Assembly: GCA_947172415.1 (NCBI GenBank)
Contig: OX359198.1
Coordinates: forward strand, 3,503,401-3,567,400
DNA length: 64,000 nt
Direction of reading: 5' to 3'
Source of the DNA: Chondrosia reniformis
Taxonomy: Eukaryota; Porifera; Demospongiae; Chondrillida; Chondrillidae
Under the pieces are notes generated by a model. That model searched no databases. It was not told the DNA's origin and saw nothing but the letters and a program-made list of their open reading frames with translations. This document shows positions 52,136 through 64,000 of this stretch, in pieces (position 1 is the first letter of the stretch; every line of letters begins with the position of its first letter). The position numbers and the translations under genes are program-made.

Positions 52136-55100
52136 CACATATACCACATATAGCTAGTACATATAAATAGAAGATAAACATAGTAAATACAAGTAGTTCA
52201 CACAACTACTAGTACATAGAACGAGTACATAAAACTAGTACATGCAACTAGAAACTAGTACATACAACTAATATATACATAAAACTAGTTCAAACAACTA
52301 GTTCACACAACTGTTAACTAGTACATATAGCCAGTACATGCAACTAGTACTTACAACTAGTTCATAAAACTAGTACATACAACTAGTTCATACAACTAGT
52401 AACAAGTACATATAACTAGTACATTCAACTAGTACATACAACTAGAACAAACTACTAGTATATATAACTAGTACATACACCAACTACCTATAACTAGTAA
52501 ATACACATATACCTTATAAATTATAATAAATTGTAATTATAAATAGTACATACAACTAGTACATACAGCTAGTGCATACAACTAGTATATATAACTCGTT
52601 CAAAAACATATAACTACTACATACATATCACTGGAACTTATAAATAGTACATACATCTGCTACATATAACTAGTACATACAACTTGTAAATATAAATAGA
52701 ACAAGTTCATAAAACAAGTTCATACAAGCAGTACATGCAATTAGTACACACAACTAGTACATCCTAACAGTTCACACAAATAGTACATACAACTAGTACA
52801 AACAACTAGGACATATAACTAGTACATACACCTACTACATACAACTAGTACATACACATATCCCTAGTACTTACAAATAGTACATACAACTATTACATAT
52901 AACTAGTACATACAACAATTACTCACTACTTATACATACAACTGGTAGAAATGACTACTACATTCGACTAGTACATACAAATTGTATTGAGTACACACAG
53001 CTAGTACATATAACTAGTGCATACAATTAGTACACACAAATAGTACATAGACCTAGTAAATTTAACTAGTACACACTACTAGTACATAAAACAGAGTAAT
53101 TATAACTGGTACATATAACTAGTACATATAAACAGTACATACAACTAGTACTTAAAACTTATTCATATAACTAGTACATAACCAGATCATACAATTAGTA
53201 CATAGAACTAGTACAAACAATTAGAACATACAATTACTACATACACCTATATAAAATTATACAATTATATATATATACAATTTATCCATACAATTAGTTC
53301 ATACAAATAGTACATACAACTAGAACATGCAAATAGGACATACGGATCTTACTTGCAACTAATAAATACAACTATTACCTTCAACTAGTACATATAACTG
53401 GAACCAGTACATAAAACTAGTATATACAACTAATACTAACAACTAGTAACGAGTACATACAACTAGTACATTGAACTAGTACGCTCCACATGTACATGCA
53501 ACTAGTACATGCACTTGTACATACAATTAGTAGATATAATTAGCACATATAACTAGTACATACAAAAAATAACCAAAACATACAACCAGTACACTAAACT
53601 ACTACCCACAACTTAACATAAAACTAGTAAATAGTACAATCGGCAAGGACATACACCTGGTACATACAACTAGGTCATACAACTGGTATATACAGCTAGG
53701 TCAAATAACTACTTAATATAACAAGTACATACAAGTAGTTTCTAGTACATATAACAATATAGGACCTACCGAGTACCTAGTTTAACTAGTACTAGAACCT
53801 ACAACTAGTACATACAACTAGTGCATACAATTAGTACACAGAAATGGTGCACACAGCTTGTAAATATAACTAGTACATAATACTAGTATATAAAACTAGT
53901 ATATATAACTGGTACATATAACTAGTACATATAAACAGTACATACAACTACTTCATAAAACTAGTTCATACAACTAGGACATGCACCAAGTATCTAGTAC
54001 ATACAAATAGAACCTACCTATTACATAGTATAACTAGTACAAGAATCAACAACTGGTACCTACACATAGTACATACAACTAGTACTTACAACTAGTACAT
54101 ACAACTAGAAACTAGTAAATACTACTAGTTCATAGAACGAGTAGGTAATACTATATAGAACATACAACTTGAATATACATCTAGTACATAGCTAATATTA
54201 AAAACTATTATATACATACAACTATTAAATACAACTGGTACATTACTAGTGCATACAAATAGTACATACAACTAGTACATACCAAATAGTACACACACCT
54301 GGCACATACAATTAGTACATACAACTAGTACACAAACATATAACCAGTAAATACGCATATAACTGGCACTTATAAATAGTACATACACATAGTACATACA
54401 AATAGTACATACAACTTGTGCATACAACTAGCTCATAGAACGAGTACATAATACTAGAACGTACAACTTGTATATACAACTAGTAGCTATTATTTATAAC
54501 TAGTATGTACATACAACTAGTACATACAACTGGTACATAACTAGTACATACAACTAGTACATACAAATAGAACAAAAAATTAGTACATACAACTATTACA
54601 TACAACGTTTACATACAGCTAGTTCATTACGACTATATACTAAATATAACTAGGAATAGTACATAAAACTAGTGAATACAACTAGTACATACAATTGGTA
54701 CATACAACTAGTACATGCAACTAGTTAATACAACTAGTACATACCAAATAGTACCCATCACCAGTACATACAATTAGTACATACAATTAGTACATACAAC
54801 TAGTACATACAACTAGGACATGCCAAATAGTACCCATAACTAGTGAAAACAACTAATACATATAATTAGTACATACAACTGGTACATTCAACTAGTCCAT
54901 ACAACTACGACAAACAGCTAGGACATATAACTAGTACATACACCTATTACATATAACTAGTAAATACACATATTTGTAATTATAAATAGTACATACAACT
55001 AGTACATACAACTAGTACATTAAACTAGTACACACAAGGAGTGAATACAACTAGAAACCAGTATTTAGAACTAGCTCACTGAATGAGTTAATAATTGTAG

Positions 55101-55632
55101 AATGTACAACTTGTATATTCAACTAGTATATATCTGCTACACACAACTAGGAAAAACAACTAGGATATATAAATAGTATATTCACCTACTACATATAACT
55201 AGTACATACACTTTTACCTAATAATTATAAATAGTACATACAACTATTATCTACTACATACAACTATTACCTTCCTAGAACCTAGTATAACTAGGACAAG
55301 AACCTACCCCCTGTACATACGACTAGTACGTACAACTAGAACATACAACCAGTACGTAGCTAGTACACACAAATAGTATATACATACAACTTGTATCTAG
55401 TGCATACAACTAGAACATATATACAACTAGTACATATCTAGTACATGCAACTAGTACACTGAACTTGTACATACCATTAGCACATGCAACTACTACATAC
55501 AACTAATACATACAACTAGCACCTAAAACTAGTAAATTAAGCTAGTTATAGTACATACAACTAGTACATAAAACTAGTAAATCCAACTGGAAACCGGTAC
55601 ATACAACTAGAATATACATATAATTTGTACAT
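52136..55632 (-). repeat. 13-bp satellite array, reversed
   Basis: Reversed monomers, including an AT-rich patch at 53,250-53,280. Composite words are at about 52,914 and 54,040. A block at 55,060-55,240 recurs near 57,045, 58,510 and 63,330. No gene seen. Confidence 0.95.
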
Positions 55633-55636
55633 TTAA

Positions 55637-56247
55637 CCCTTTATGCGCGAGTGACGCATATTTGCGTCTAATAATTAGTTATGGTCAATAGCGAGTGACG
55701 CATATTTGCGTTCAAGGTAACAGCGGCTTATTTGTAGCGCAATCTACAGAGGTACGCGCAAGTACTCCAGCCGAAACGTTGGCGATACCAAGACTAAAGA
55801 CGGAGGTTTATTTGTGCGCCTTATTCTGCTTACCACGCTTCACTTGACGGTTTGGTAAACAATTTGTTTGAGGCTACGACAATTCTCCAATGTTCTAGGG
55901 CTTTGAAAAGACTACATAAAGATATACCGTTACAAAAGGATAACCAGGGCTCTTCCTGACCGAATTTGCTTCGGTAGATAGTCAGAGAAAGCTTCTTACC
56001 CGAAGGAACTTAGAAAACATAGCCGTGCTTACTTTCTTCACTAAAAGAGGTAATATCTCGAAAATTAGAGCATCTTAGAGCAACAACATAGGGCTAAAAA
56101 TCGGCATCAAAGTTTTACCGTCATAAAGAGTTGCCACATTCCTATGGAGGTGACGAATTTTAATTCCTGCCTCATGGTGTCGTCGTGACAATTAAATATC
56201 GCTTCTGGTGATTATTACGCCCACGTAATTATCTCGCGCATAAAGGG
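55637..56247. mobile_element. piggyBac-like MITE
   Basis: The 611-bp segment has perfect 15-bp terminal inverted repeats CCCTTTATGCGCGAG / CTCGCGCATAAAGGG. TTAA lies directly outside both ends (55,633-55,636 and 56,248-56,251). Target TTAA plus termini beginning CCC is the hallmark of piggyBac elements. There is no transposase frame, so it depends on an enzyme from elsewhere. The left end carries two 21-bp direct repeats. Its interior is CG-richer than the satellite. The target probably was a CATTTAACTAG-type monomer, a variant common in the flanks. Confidence 0.9.
55647..55711 (+). repeat. two 21-bp subterminal direct repeats of the MITE
   Basis: GCGAGTGACGCATATTTGCG plus T occurs at 55,647-55,667 and again at 55,691-55,711, 44 bp apart. 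Repeats next to a transposon end often bind transposase. The left end has two copies and I see none at the right end. Confidence 0.8.
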
Positions 56248-56251
56248 TTAA

Positions 56252-59200
56252 CTAGTACATACAACTGGTATAAACATACAACTAGTACAGACAACTAGTA
56301 TATAAAATTAATAGGTACAACTAGTTCATACAACTAGTAATTAGTACATAAAACTAGTACATACAACTAATAATAACAACTAGTTACGAGTACATACAAC
56401 TATAAACTAGCACATAAAACTAGTTCATAGAACGAGTACATAATACTAGAACGTACAACTTGTATATACAAGTGGTTCATAGCTATTATTTATAACTAGT
56501 AAATACATACAAGTAGTACATACAACTGGTACATAACTAGTACATACAACTTGTATATACAAATAGAACAAACAATTAGTACATACAACTATTACATACA
56601 CCTTCTATACAGGTAGTACCTACAACTACTAAATATAACTAGGACTAGTGCATAAAACTAGTGAATCATCATCCAATTAGTACATACAACGAGTACATAC
56701 AACTAGTACATACAACTAGAGACTAGTATATACAACTAGTTCACATAATGAGTACATAATACTAGAACGTACAACTTGTATATACACTAGTGCATAGCTA
56801 TTTTTTATAACTAGTAAATACATACAACTAGTACACACAACTGGTACATAACTAGTACATACAACTAGTACATACAAATAGAACAAACAATTAGTACATA
56901 CAACTATTACATACAACGTTTATACAGGTAGTACCTACAACTACTAAATATAACTAGGACTAGTACATAAAACTAGTGGATACAACTAGTACAAACAATT
57001 AGTACATACAACGAGTACATACAACTAGTACATACAACTAGAAACTAGTATATACAACTAGTTCACATAATGGGTACATAATACTAGAACGTACAACTTG
57101 TATATTCAACTAGTACATAACTGCTACACACAACTAGGAAAAACAACTAGGATATATAACTAGTACATACACCTACTACATATAATTAGGACATACACTT
57201 TTACCTAATAATTATAAATAGTACATACATGTAGTCCATACAAATAGTATATATATAACACAAATACATTTAACAAGTACCTAAAACTAGTTTAAACATA
57301 CAATGAGTACATACAACTAGTACATAAAATTAGTTAGTACAACTGGTTCACACAACTATATAGTAACATATGATTTGTACATGCGACTATTACATACAAC
57401 TAGTACATACAATAACTTCATAAAACTAGTATATAGCTAGTACAAACAACTAGTGCATACATCTTGTACAAACAACTGGTTCATTTCTAGTACATACAAC
57501 TAGTACATACAACTAGGATATCCAACTAGAACATACAATTAGTACGTACAACTACCACATACAAGTTGTACATACAACTAGCACCTACAACTAGTTAATA
57601 TAACTAGTATTAGTACATACAACAAGTACATACAATTAGCACATACAAACAGCACATACCGCTAGTACATACAACTAGGACAATTACACACAACTGGTAC
57701 ATACAACTAGTACATACAATTAGTATCTAGTACAAACAACTATCATCTCCCTAGTACCTAATATAACTAGGACTTGAACCTACAACTAGTACATACAACT
57801 AGTACAAAGAATTAGAACATAAAACTAGTTCAAACAAACAAACAAGTAGTATATAGAACGAATTCCTTCCTAGTTCCTAGTATAACTTGTACCAGAACCT
57901 ACAACTCGTTCAAAAAACTAGTACATACAACTAGTACATACAACTTGTACAAAGTTAATACATACAACTAGTATAAACATACAACTAGTACAGGGTAAGT
58001 GTACATACAATTAGGACATACAACTAGTACGTACAACTAGTACATACAATTAGTATCTAGTACGTACAACTAGCACCTCCCCAGTACCTAATGCAACTGG
58101 GACTTGAACCTGCAACTGTAAATGCAAATAAAACAAATAATTAGTACATACAACTATTAAATACAACTTTTACATACAGCTAGTACCTACAACAACTATA
58201 TATAACTACGACTAGTACATAAAACTAGTGAATAAAACTAGTGAATACAACTAGTTCTTACAATAAGTACTTAAAACTAGTACATGCAACTAGTACATAC
58301 AACCAGTACATACTAAATAGTACCCAAAAACTAATACATACAATTTGTAAATGCAACTAGCACATTCAACTAGTCCATACAACTATGACAAATAGCCAGG
58401 ACATATAACTAGTACATGCACCTACTACATATAACTAGTAAATACACATACCTTAAATTATAAATAGTACATACAATTAGTAAATATAACTAGTACATAA
58501 AACTAGCACATACAACTAGTACATACAACTAGAAACTAGTATATACAACTAGCTCACAGAATGAGTACATAATACTAGAACGTACAACTTGTATATTCAA
58601 CTAGTACATAACTACTACACACAACTAGGAAAAACAACTAGGATATATAAATAGTACATACACCTACTACATATAACTAGTACATAAACGTTTACCTAAT
58701 AATTAGTAATAGTACATACAACTAGCATATACAACTAGTACATACAACTAGTATCTAGTACATACAACTAGTACCTTCCTAGCACCTAGTTTAACTAGTA
58801 CAAAGACCTACCACTTGTACATACAACTAGTACATACAACTAGTACATACACCTAGAACATACAACCCGTACATAGCTAGTACATACAACTAGTATATAC
58901 ATACAACTAGTACATACAACTGATACATACAACTAGTACTTGCAACTAGTAAATATAACTAGTTCACACATCTACCACATATAACTAATACATGAAAATA
59001 TAACTAGTACATATAAATAGTACATAAACATAGTACATACTAGTAGTTCATACAACTGCTAGTACATAGAACGAGTACATAAAACTAGGACCTATAACTA
59101 GTTCACACCTACTACATATTATTAGTACATAAATATATAACTAGTACATATGAATAGTACATGCAACTAGAAATTTGTACATACAACTGGTATATATATA

Positions 59201-59702
59201 AAACTAGTACATTTAATTAGTTCATACAACTATTATATACAAACAACTAGTTCATACAACTAGTATTTACAATTAGGTAGTACAACTAGTTCACACAACT
59301 ATTAACTAGTACATATTGCAACTAATACATACAACTAGTACGTTAAACTATGACACACAACTAGTTTTTACAATTAGTTCGCACAATTAGTTCATACAAC
59401 TAGTAACTACTACATACAACTAGTACCTAAAACTAGTAAATTAAGCTAGTTCTAGTATATACCACTAGTACATTCAACTAGTACTTTCAACTAGTACATT
59501 TAACTAGTACAAACAATTACTGCATATAACTAATACATAAAAATATAGCTAGTTAAAATAAATATTGCATCCACATAGTACATACAACTAGTACATAAAA
59601 CTAGCAAATACAACTAGAAACTAATACATACAATTAGTGTACATATAAAATTAATACATTTAACTAGTACACACAACTGGTATATACATACAACTAGTAC
59701 AT
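56252..59702 (-). repeat. 13-bp satellite array, reversed
   Basis: Reversed monomers with an evident higher-order pattern at 56,434-57,090 and a further recurrent block at 58,510-58,690. No gene seen. Confidence 0.95.
56434..57090 (-). repeat. higher-order units of about 320 bp
   Basis: The word GAGTACATAATACTAGAACG occurs at 56,434 and 56,750, and once more with one change at 57,072 (spacings 316 and 322). The following 250 bp are also alike in the first two units, including TTATACAGGTAGTACCTAC. The third diverges after about 40 bp. One unit is about 25 monomers. Confidence 0.8.
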
Positions 59703-60434
59703 AACAACAATCAATTTATCACAAAAGTATATGATAAGCGAGAGGACTTTAACTTTGATATAGTATATTTCCCCCCTTTAGATAGTAATATTCCTAATAC
59801 CGCAGCCTATGGTGTCTTTATTTCACAACTAATAAGTATTCCAGAATATGTAGTGACTTCTCTAGTTTTCAGGCTAAAAGTTTGCAGTTATGCAGTAGGC
59901 TTATTAAGCAGGGTTTCAAATACTTTAAGCTAAAATCAACCTTTAAAACCCTCCTATCCCGGCAGCCTCTAGTTAGAATCAAGTATAAGCAAAAAGTAGC
60001 TAGTATGCTTAAGGACTGTCCTGTGTAACCCCATATTGTTACCCCACCTCCAACGAAATGTTACTACTAGAAGTCCTAAGGGTTGACTTATGTAATATGT
60101 CCTACTTGTGTCTATAGTTATGCTGAGTGTGTTTTACCTATACAAGCAAGAATACTAATAGATTTATAATTAATTCATAAAAGTTAATTGGACCTACATT
60201 CCTTTCATAAAATTCAATTTCATCATGTGTCTTAGTTAACACCTTATTTAACTTTTGGCGCCAAAATAGTGTATACAAGGCCCCTAGATTTAGCATAGAG
60301 AGCCAAGGATTCACAGAAGATCAAGATAAAGAAAAAGACTAAGACTCCCAGGATCACTGATGAAGGGTGGAATTCCCAGAAATGGCTGTCTGACCCAGTG
60401 GTGAAGAAGATGAAAGAAGGGAAAAGAAGGAAAA
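59703..60434 (+). other. island with decayed retroelement sequence
   Basis: Non-satellite DNA between the array and H4. Its left third is a reverse-transcriptase remnant (59,751-60,028). The rest shows only scattered stops, plus one Lys-rich open stretch at 60,302-60,481 without a start codon (KIKIKKKTKTPRITDEGW...) that runs into H4. That stretch may be a further retroelement fragment, but I cannot identify it. Confidence 0.55.
59751..60028 (+). pseudogene. reverse-transcriptase-family C-terminal remnant
   Basis: The first frame (59,751-59,933) reads FDIVYFPPLDSNIPNTAAYG followed by VFISQLI. It resembles the FP-x-LDG...YGVYISQL block near the C-terminus of a widespread invertebrate reverse-transcriptase protein. 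The continuation KQGFKYFKLKSTFKTLLSRQ is in another frame (59,903-60,028), which puts a frameshift near 59,903. It is unlike the RT of copies A and B, so it belongs to a different retroelement family. Recognition is from memory, and the clade is unresolved. Confidence 0.6.
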
Positions 60435-60831
60435 CAAGGAGTTCGAGTTTAAAAAAATCGTGGGGTGCCAGGCGCCCCTAAGTAAACTCGAACTACTTGG
60501 CTGCTTCTCATAGATATCCGGTTAACCGATTTCCGATCGACTCTTGTTGACCGTCAATTTTTCAAGGCCATATCTCGTAGAAAACGTTTTTACGCAAGCT
60601 TTACGTTACATAGTATTAGTAAGGGTGGTTTTTAAGTCCATTTCGTTCGTTCACTGTTCTACGCTAAGGAAGAGAAAGTTAATTTTAAGCTAGAAAACGA
60701 AAGCTAGCCGAACGTCCGCCATTTTTTGACAGATATATATATGTATATATACAAGACTACGAACAGGAAGCCATACGTTAACATAATTTCTGAAAACAAT
60801 ATAGGGGCGCCTGTGGCGCCCCAAAAAGACT
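60435..60831 (-). mobile_element. hairpin-ended family, copy H4 (divergent body)
   Basis: On the minus strand it begins GGGGCGCCACAGGCGCCCC and TATATTGTTTTC. It ends with GCAGCCAAGTAGTTCGAGTT, then TTAGGGGCGCCTGGCACCCC, then TAAACTCGAACTCCTTG. At this 3' end GTTCGAGTTTA and TAAACTCGAAC form a perfect 11-bp outer stem around an inner GGGGCGCC/GGCACCCC stem. Both ends match H3, while the roughly 300 bp between them does not obviously align. Conserved ends with a replaced body suggest a mobile element, not a gene. Confidence 0.7.
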
Positions 60832-60936
60832 CCTGTATCTTCATCTAAAGCTCCCTTTAGGTTTAGTTCCCCTATAGGCTCTTTTTACAGAATAGGCATA
60901 TAGCATGTAGGAAAATGGTATCTTAGATTTTTCATA
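60832..60936. other. short non-satellite flank of H4
   Basis: About 100 bp with no satellite and no recognised content, lying between H4 and the resuming array at about 60,937. Confidence 0.5.
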
Positions 60937-63872
60937 CAAGTAGTACATATACCTAGTACATACACATATATATAGAACATATAAATAGTACCTACAACTA
61001 GTATATATAACTAGTACAAACAACTAGTACATACACACATACAAATGTAACGAGTACATATATGTAGTACATACAACCAATACATACAACTAGTACATTT
61101 AAAGAGTACATACAACTAGTACATACAACAATTACACAAAACTGTTACATACAACTAGAACATATAACTAGTACATATAACTAGTATATACAACTAGTAC
61201 CTCCCTAGTACCTAGTATAATTTTGACTAGAACCTACAACTAGTATATACTACTAGTAAATGCAACTAGTACATGCAACTAGTACATGCAACCTATACCT
61301 AGTACATATAACTATGACTAGTACATACACATTCACATATAACTAGTACATAAATATAATACATACAACTAGTACAGAAAACTAGTTCACACAAACAAAC
61401 AAGTAGTTCATAGAACTAGTTCATTCCTAGTACTTAGTATAACTTGTACTAGAACCAAAAAACTGGTTAAAACATCTAGTATATACAACTATTACATACA
61501 ATTAGGCAATAGTATATACAACTAGTACATACAACTAGTACATACAAATAGTACATACAACTAGTTCATATAACTAGTACATACAATTAGTATATACAAC
61601 CAGTTCATATAACTAGTACATACAACTATTACACACTACTTATACATTCAACTAGTACAAATAACTACTACATTCGACTAGTACATACAAATAGTATTGA
61701 GTAAATATATACAACTAGTACATACAACTAGTGCATACAATTAGTACACAAAAATAGTGCATACAGCTAGTAAATATAACTAGTACATACTACTAGTACA
61801 TAAAACTAGTACATATAAAGAGTACACACAACTAGTTCATACAACTAGTACATGAAACAAGTATCTAGTACCTACAACTAGTACTAGAATCAACAACTGG
61901 TAAATTCACATAGTACATACAGCTGGTACTTACAACTAGTACATAACTAGTACATACAATTAGTACATAGAACTAGTTTAAACAATTAGAACCTACAACT
62001 ACTACATATACCTAGTATATACAATTTGTATATACAATTTTGTACATACAAATAGTACATACAACTAGTACATAAAACTACACCATACAACTATTAACTA
62101 GTACATACAACTAGTACATATAACTGGAATTAGTACATAAAACTAGTACATACAACTACTACTAACAACTAGTAACGAGTAAATACAATTAGTACATATA
62201 ACTAGTACAGACAAATAGTAACACATACAGTACGTACTGCTAGTAAATATAACTAGTACACACTACTAGTACATAAAACTAGTACATATAACTGGTACAT
62301 ATAACTGGTACATATAACTAGTACATATAAACAGTGCATACAACTACTTCATAAAACTAGTCCATACAACTAGTACATGCAACAAGTATCTAGTACATAC
62401 AAATAGTAACACATACAGTACATACTGCTAGTAAATATAACTAGTACACACTACTAGTACATAAACTAGTACATATAACTGGTACATACAACTGGTCCAT
62501 ACAACTAGTACAAAGAACTTGAAACCAGTAAATACTACTAGTTCATAGAACGAGTACATAATACTATAGAGAACATACAACTTGAATATACATCTAGTAC
62601 ATAGCTAATATTAAAAACTAGTATATACATACAACTATTAAGTACAACTGGTACATAACTAGTACATTCCAAATAGAACACACACCTAGCACATACAATT
62701 AGTACCTACAACTAGTACATTCAATTAGTCCATACAACTAGGACAAACAACTAAGACATATAACTAGTACATACATCTACTACATATAACTAGTAAATAC
62801 ACATATACCTAGTAATTATGAATAGTACATACAACTAGTACATACAGCTAGTGCATATAATTACTACATATAACTAGTACACAAAAATATAACAAGAAAA
62901 TACACATATAACTGGAACTTATAAATAGTACATACACATAGTTCATACAATTAGTACATACAACTATAACATACAACTTTTACATACAGCTAGTTCCTAC
63001 AACTACTAAATATAACTAGGACTAGTACATAAAACTAGTGAATACAAGTAGTATATACAATTAGAAAATACAACTATATAGTACATGCATCTAGTACATA
63101 CAACTAGTACACACTAAATAGGACCCACAACTGGTACATACAATTAGTACATACAACTAGAACATTCAACTAGTCTATACAACTAGGACAAACAGCTAGG
63201 ACATATAATTAGTACATACACCTACTACATATAACTAGTAAATACAATTACCTTGTAATATTAATAGTACATACAACTGGTAAATACAACTAGTACCTAA
63301 AACTAGCACATACAACTAGTACATACAACTAGAAACTAGTATGTACAACTAGTTCACTGAATGAGTACATAATACTAGAACGTACAACTTGTATATTCAA
63401 CTAGTATATAACTGCTACACACAACTAGGAAAAACAACTAGGATATATAACTAGTACATACACCTACTACATATAACTAGTACATACAATTTTACCTAAT
63501 AATTATAAATAGTACATACAACTAGTATCTAGTACATACAACTAGTACCTTCCTTGCACCTAGTTTAACTAGTACAAGAATCTACCACTTGTACATACAA
63601 CTAGTACATACAACTAGAACATACAACCAGTACATAGCTAGTACATACAGCTAGTAGATACATACAACTAGTACATACAACTAGTACCTACAACTAGTAC
63701 ATATACCTAGTACTAGTCCATACAACTAGTGCATACAACTAGAACTTTTAATTAGTACATATAACTAATACACAATCTACCATATATAACTAATATAGAA
63801 AAATATAACTAGTACATATAAATAGTACATAAACATAGTACATAGAGGTAGTTCATACAACTACTAGTACAT
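60937..63872 (-). repeat. 13-bp satellite array, reversed, right part
   Basis: Reversed monomers. A local duplication with offset 188 bp (CAAATAGTAACACATACAGT at 62,212 and 62,400) is visible. Composite words are at about 61,390 and 61,625. No gene seen. Confidence 0.95.
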
Positions 63873-64000
63873 CACTGGTACCTTATAACTGTTCCTTAGG
63901 GATAGGCTGCCTTATAGCGATCAACACGTAACAAGCGCTAATTAATAAAGAATTTTCGTTTTCAATCGTTAAGAGTGAATGCGTCGTTTAGTGTTATCGG
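63873..64000 (-). mobile_element. partial repeat element at the window end
   Basis: Starts CACTGGTACCTTATAACTG directly against satellite and is cut by the window edge. It is the reverse complement of 35,106-35,233 with about five differences in 128 bp. The shared terminus CACTGGTACC marks an element end. It is opposite in orientation to the copy at 35 kb. Confidence 0.75.

Noticed and set aside
60395..60420. CCAGTGGTGAAGAA shared with the leader of copy A (63-76)
   Set aside because: A 14-base match is expected by chance several times in 64 kb, and the flanks do not align.
22139..63872. CRISPR-like array
   Set aside because: Repeats are short, degenerate and contiguous, with no unique spacers and no cas genes; this is a satellite in a eukaryotic genome.

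Overview
The window is almost wholly non-genic eukaryotic repeat DNA. The HIRAN-domain gene, CENP-B/pogo-type transposase, restriction-like-endonuclease (RLE) non-LTR retrotransposon and piggyBac-like element suggest an invertebrate animal, perhaps an early-branching one such as a sponge or cnidarian. That placement rests on remembered family resemblance and is not firm.

The backbone is one very large, strongly diverged minisatellite with a 13-bp monomer (consensus TAGTTGTATGTAC, holding the palindromes ACTAGT and GTAC). It runs in one orientation from the left edge to about 22,138. It then switches strand and runs as the reverse complement to about 63,872. Longer composite words recur throughout and on both sides of the switch, so the array has a higher-order structure. 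There is a clear 1,138-bp tandem duplication at 10,631-12,905 and local units of about 320 bp near 56,434-57,090.

Islands interrupt the array. (1) 41-1362: an internally deleted copy of an RLE retrotransposon. (2) 19,594-19,860, 21,774-22,044, 44,849-45,245 and 60,435-60,831: four members of an unrecognised family with GC-rich nested hairpin ends. (3) 22,911-23,423: an unknown segment, followed by a 250-bp near-perfect foldback at 23,424-23,673. (4) 25,852-27,582: a complete-ended pogo-like element with TA target duplication. It carries an intact divergent HIRAN-domain gene and a transposase lacking its catalytic core. (5) 33,821-35,427: a transposon-like element with short terminal inverted repeats. 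(6) 35,556-37,848: a 5'-truncated, frameshifted copy of the same RLE retrotransposon, with RT, zinc-knuckle and endonuclease regions. (7) 51,185-52,135: an island with two hairpins. (8) 55,637-56,247: a piggyBac-like MITE flanked by TTAA. (9) 59,703-60,434: a decayed reverse-transcriptase remnant. (10) 63,873-64,000: part of a repeat that also lies inside island 5.

The only intact convincing gene is the 124-residue HIRAN protein in the pogo-like element. Everything else coding is pseudogenic. The most notable pattern is that both RLE copies and all four hairpin-ended copies share one orientation relative to the satellite monomer, even though the satellite changes strand mid-window. This fits either orientation-specific insertion into the satellite or spread of elements together with the array. 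Reading frames with Met-Tyr-Val-Leu-Cys-Thr-Ser repeats are translated satellite, not genes.
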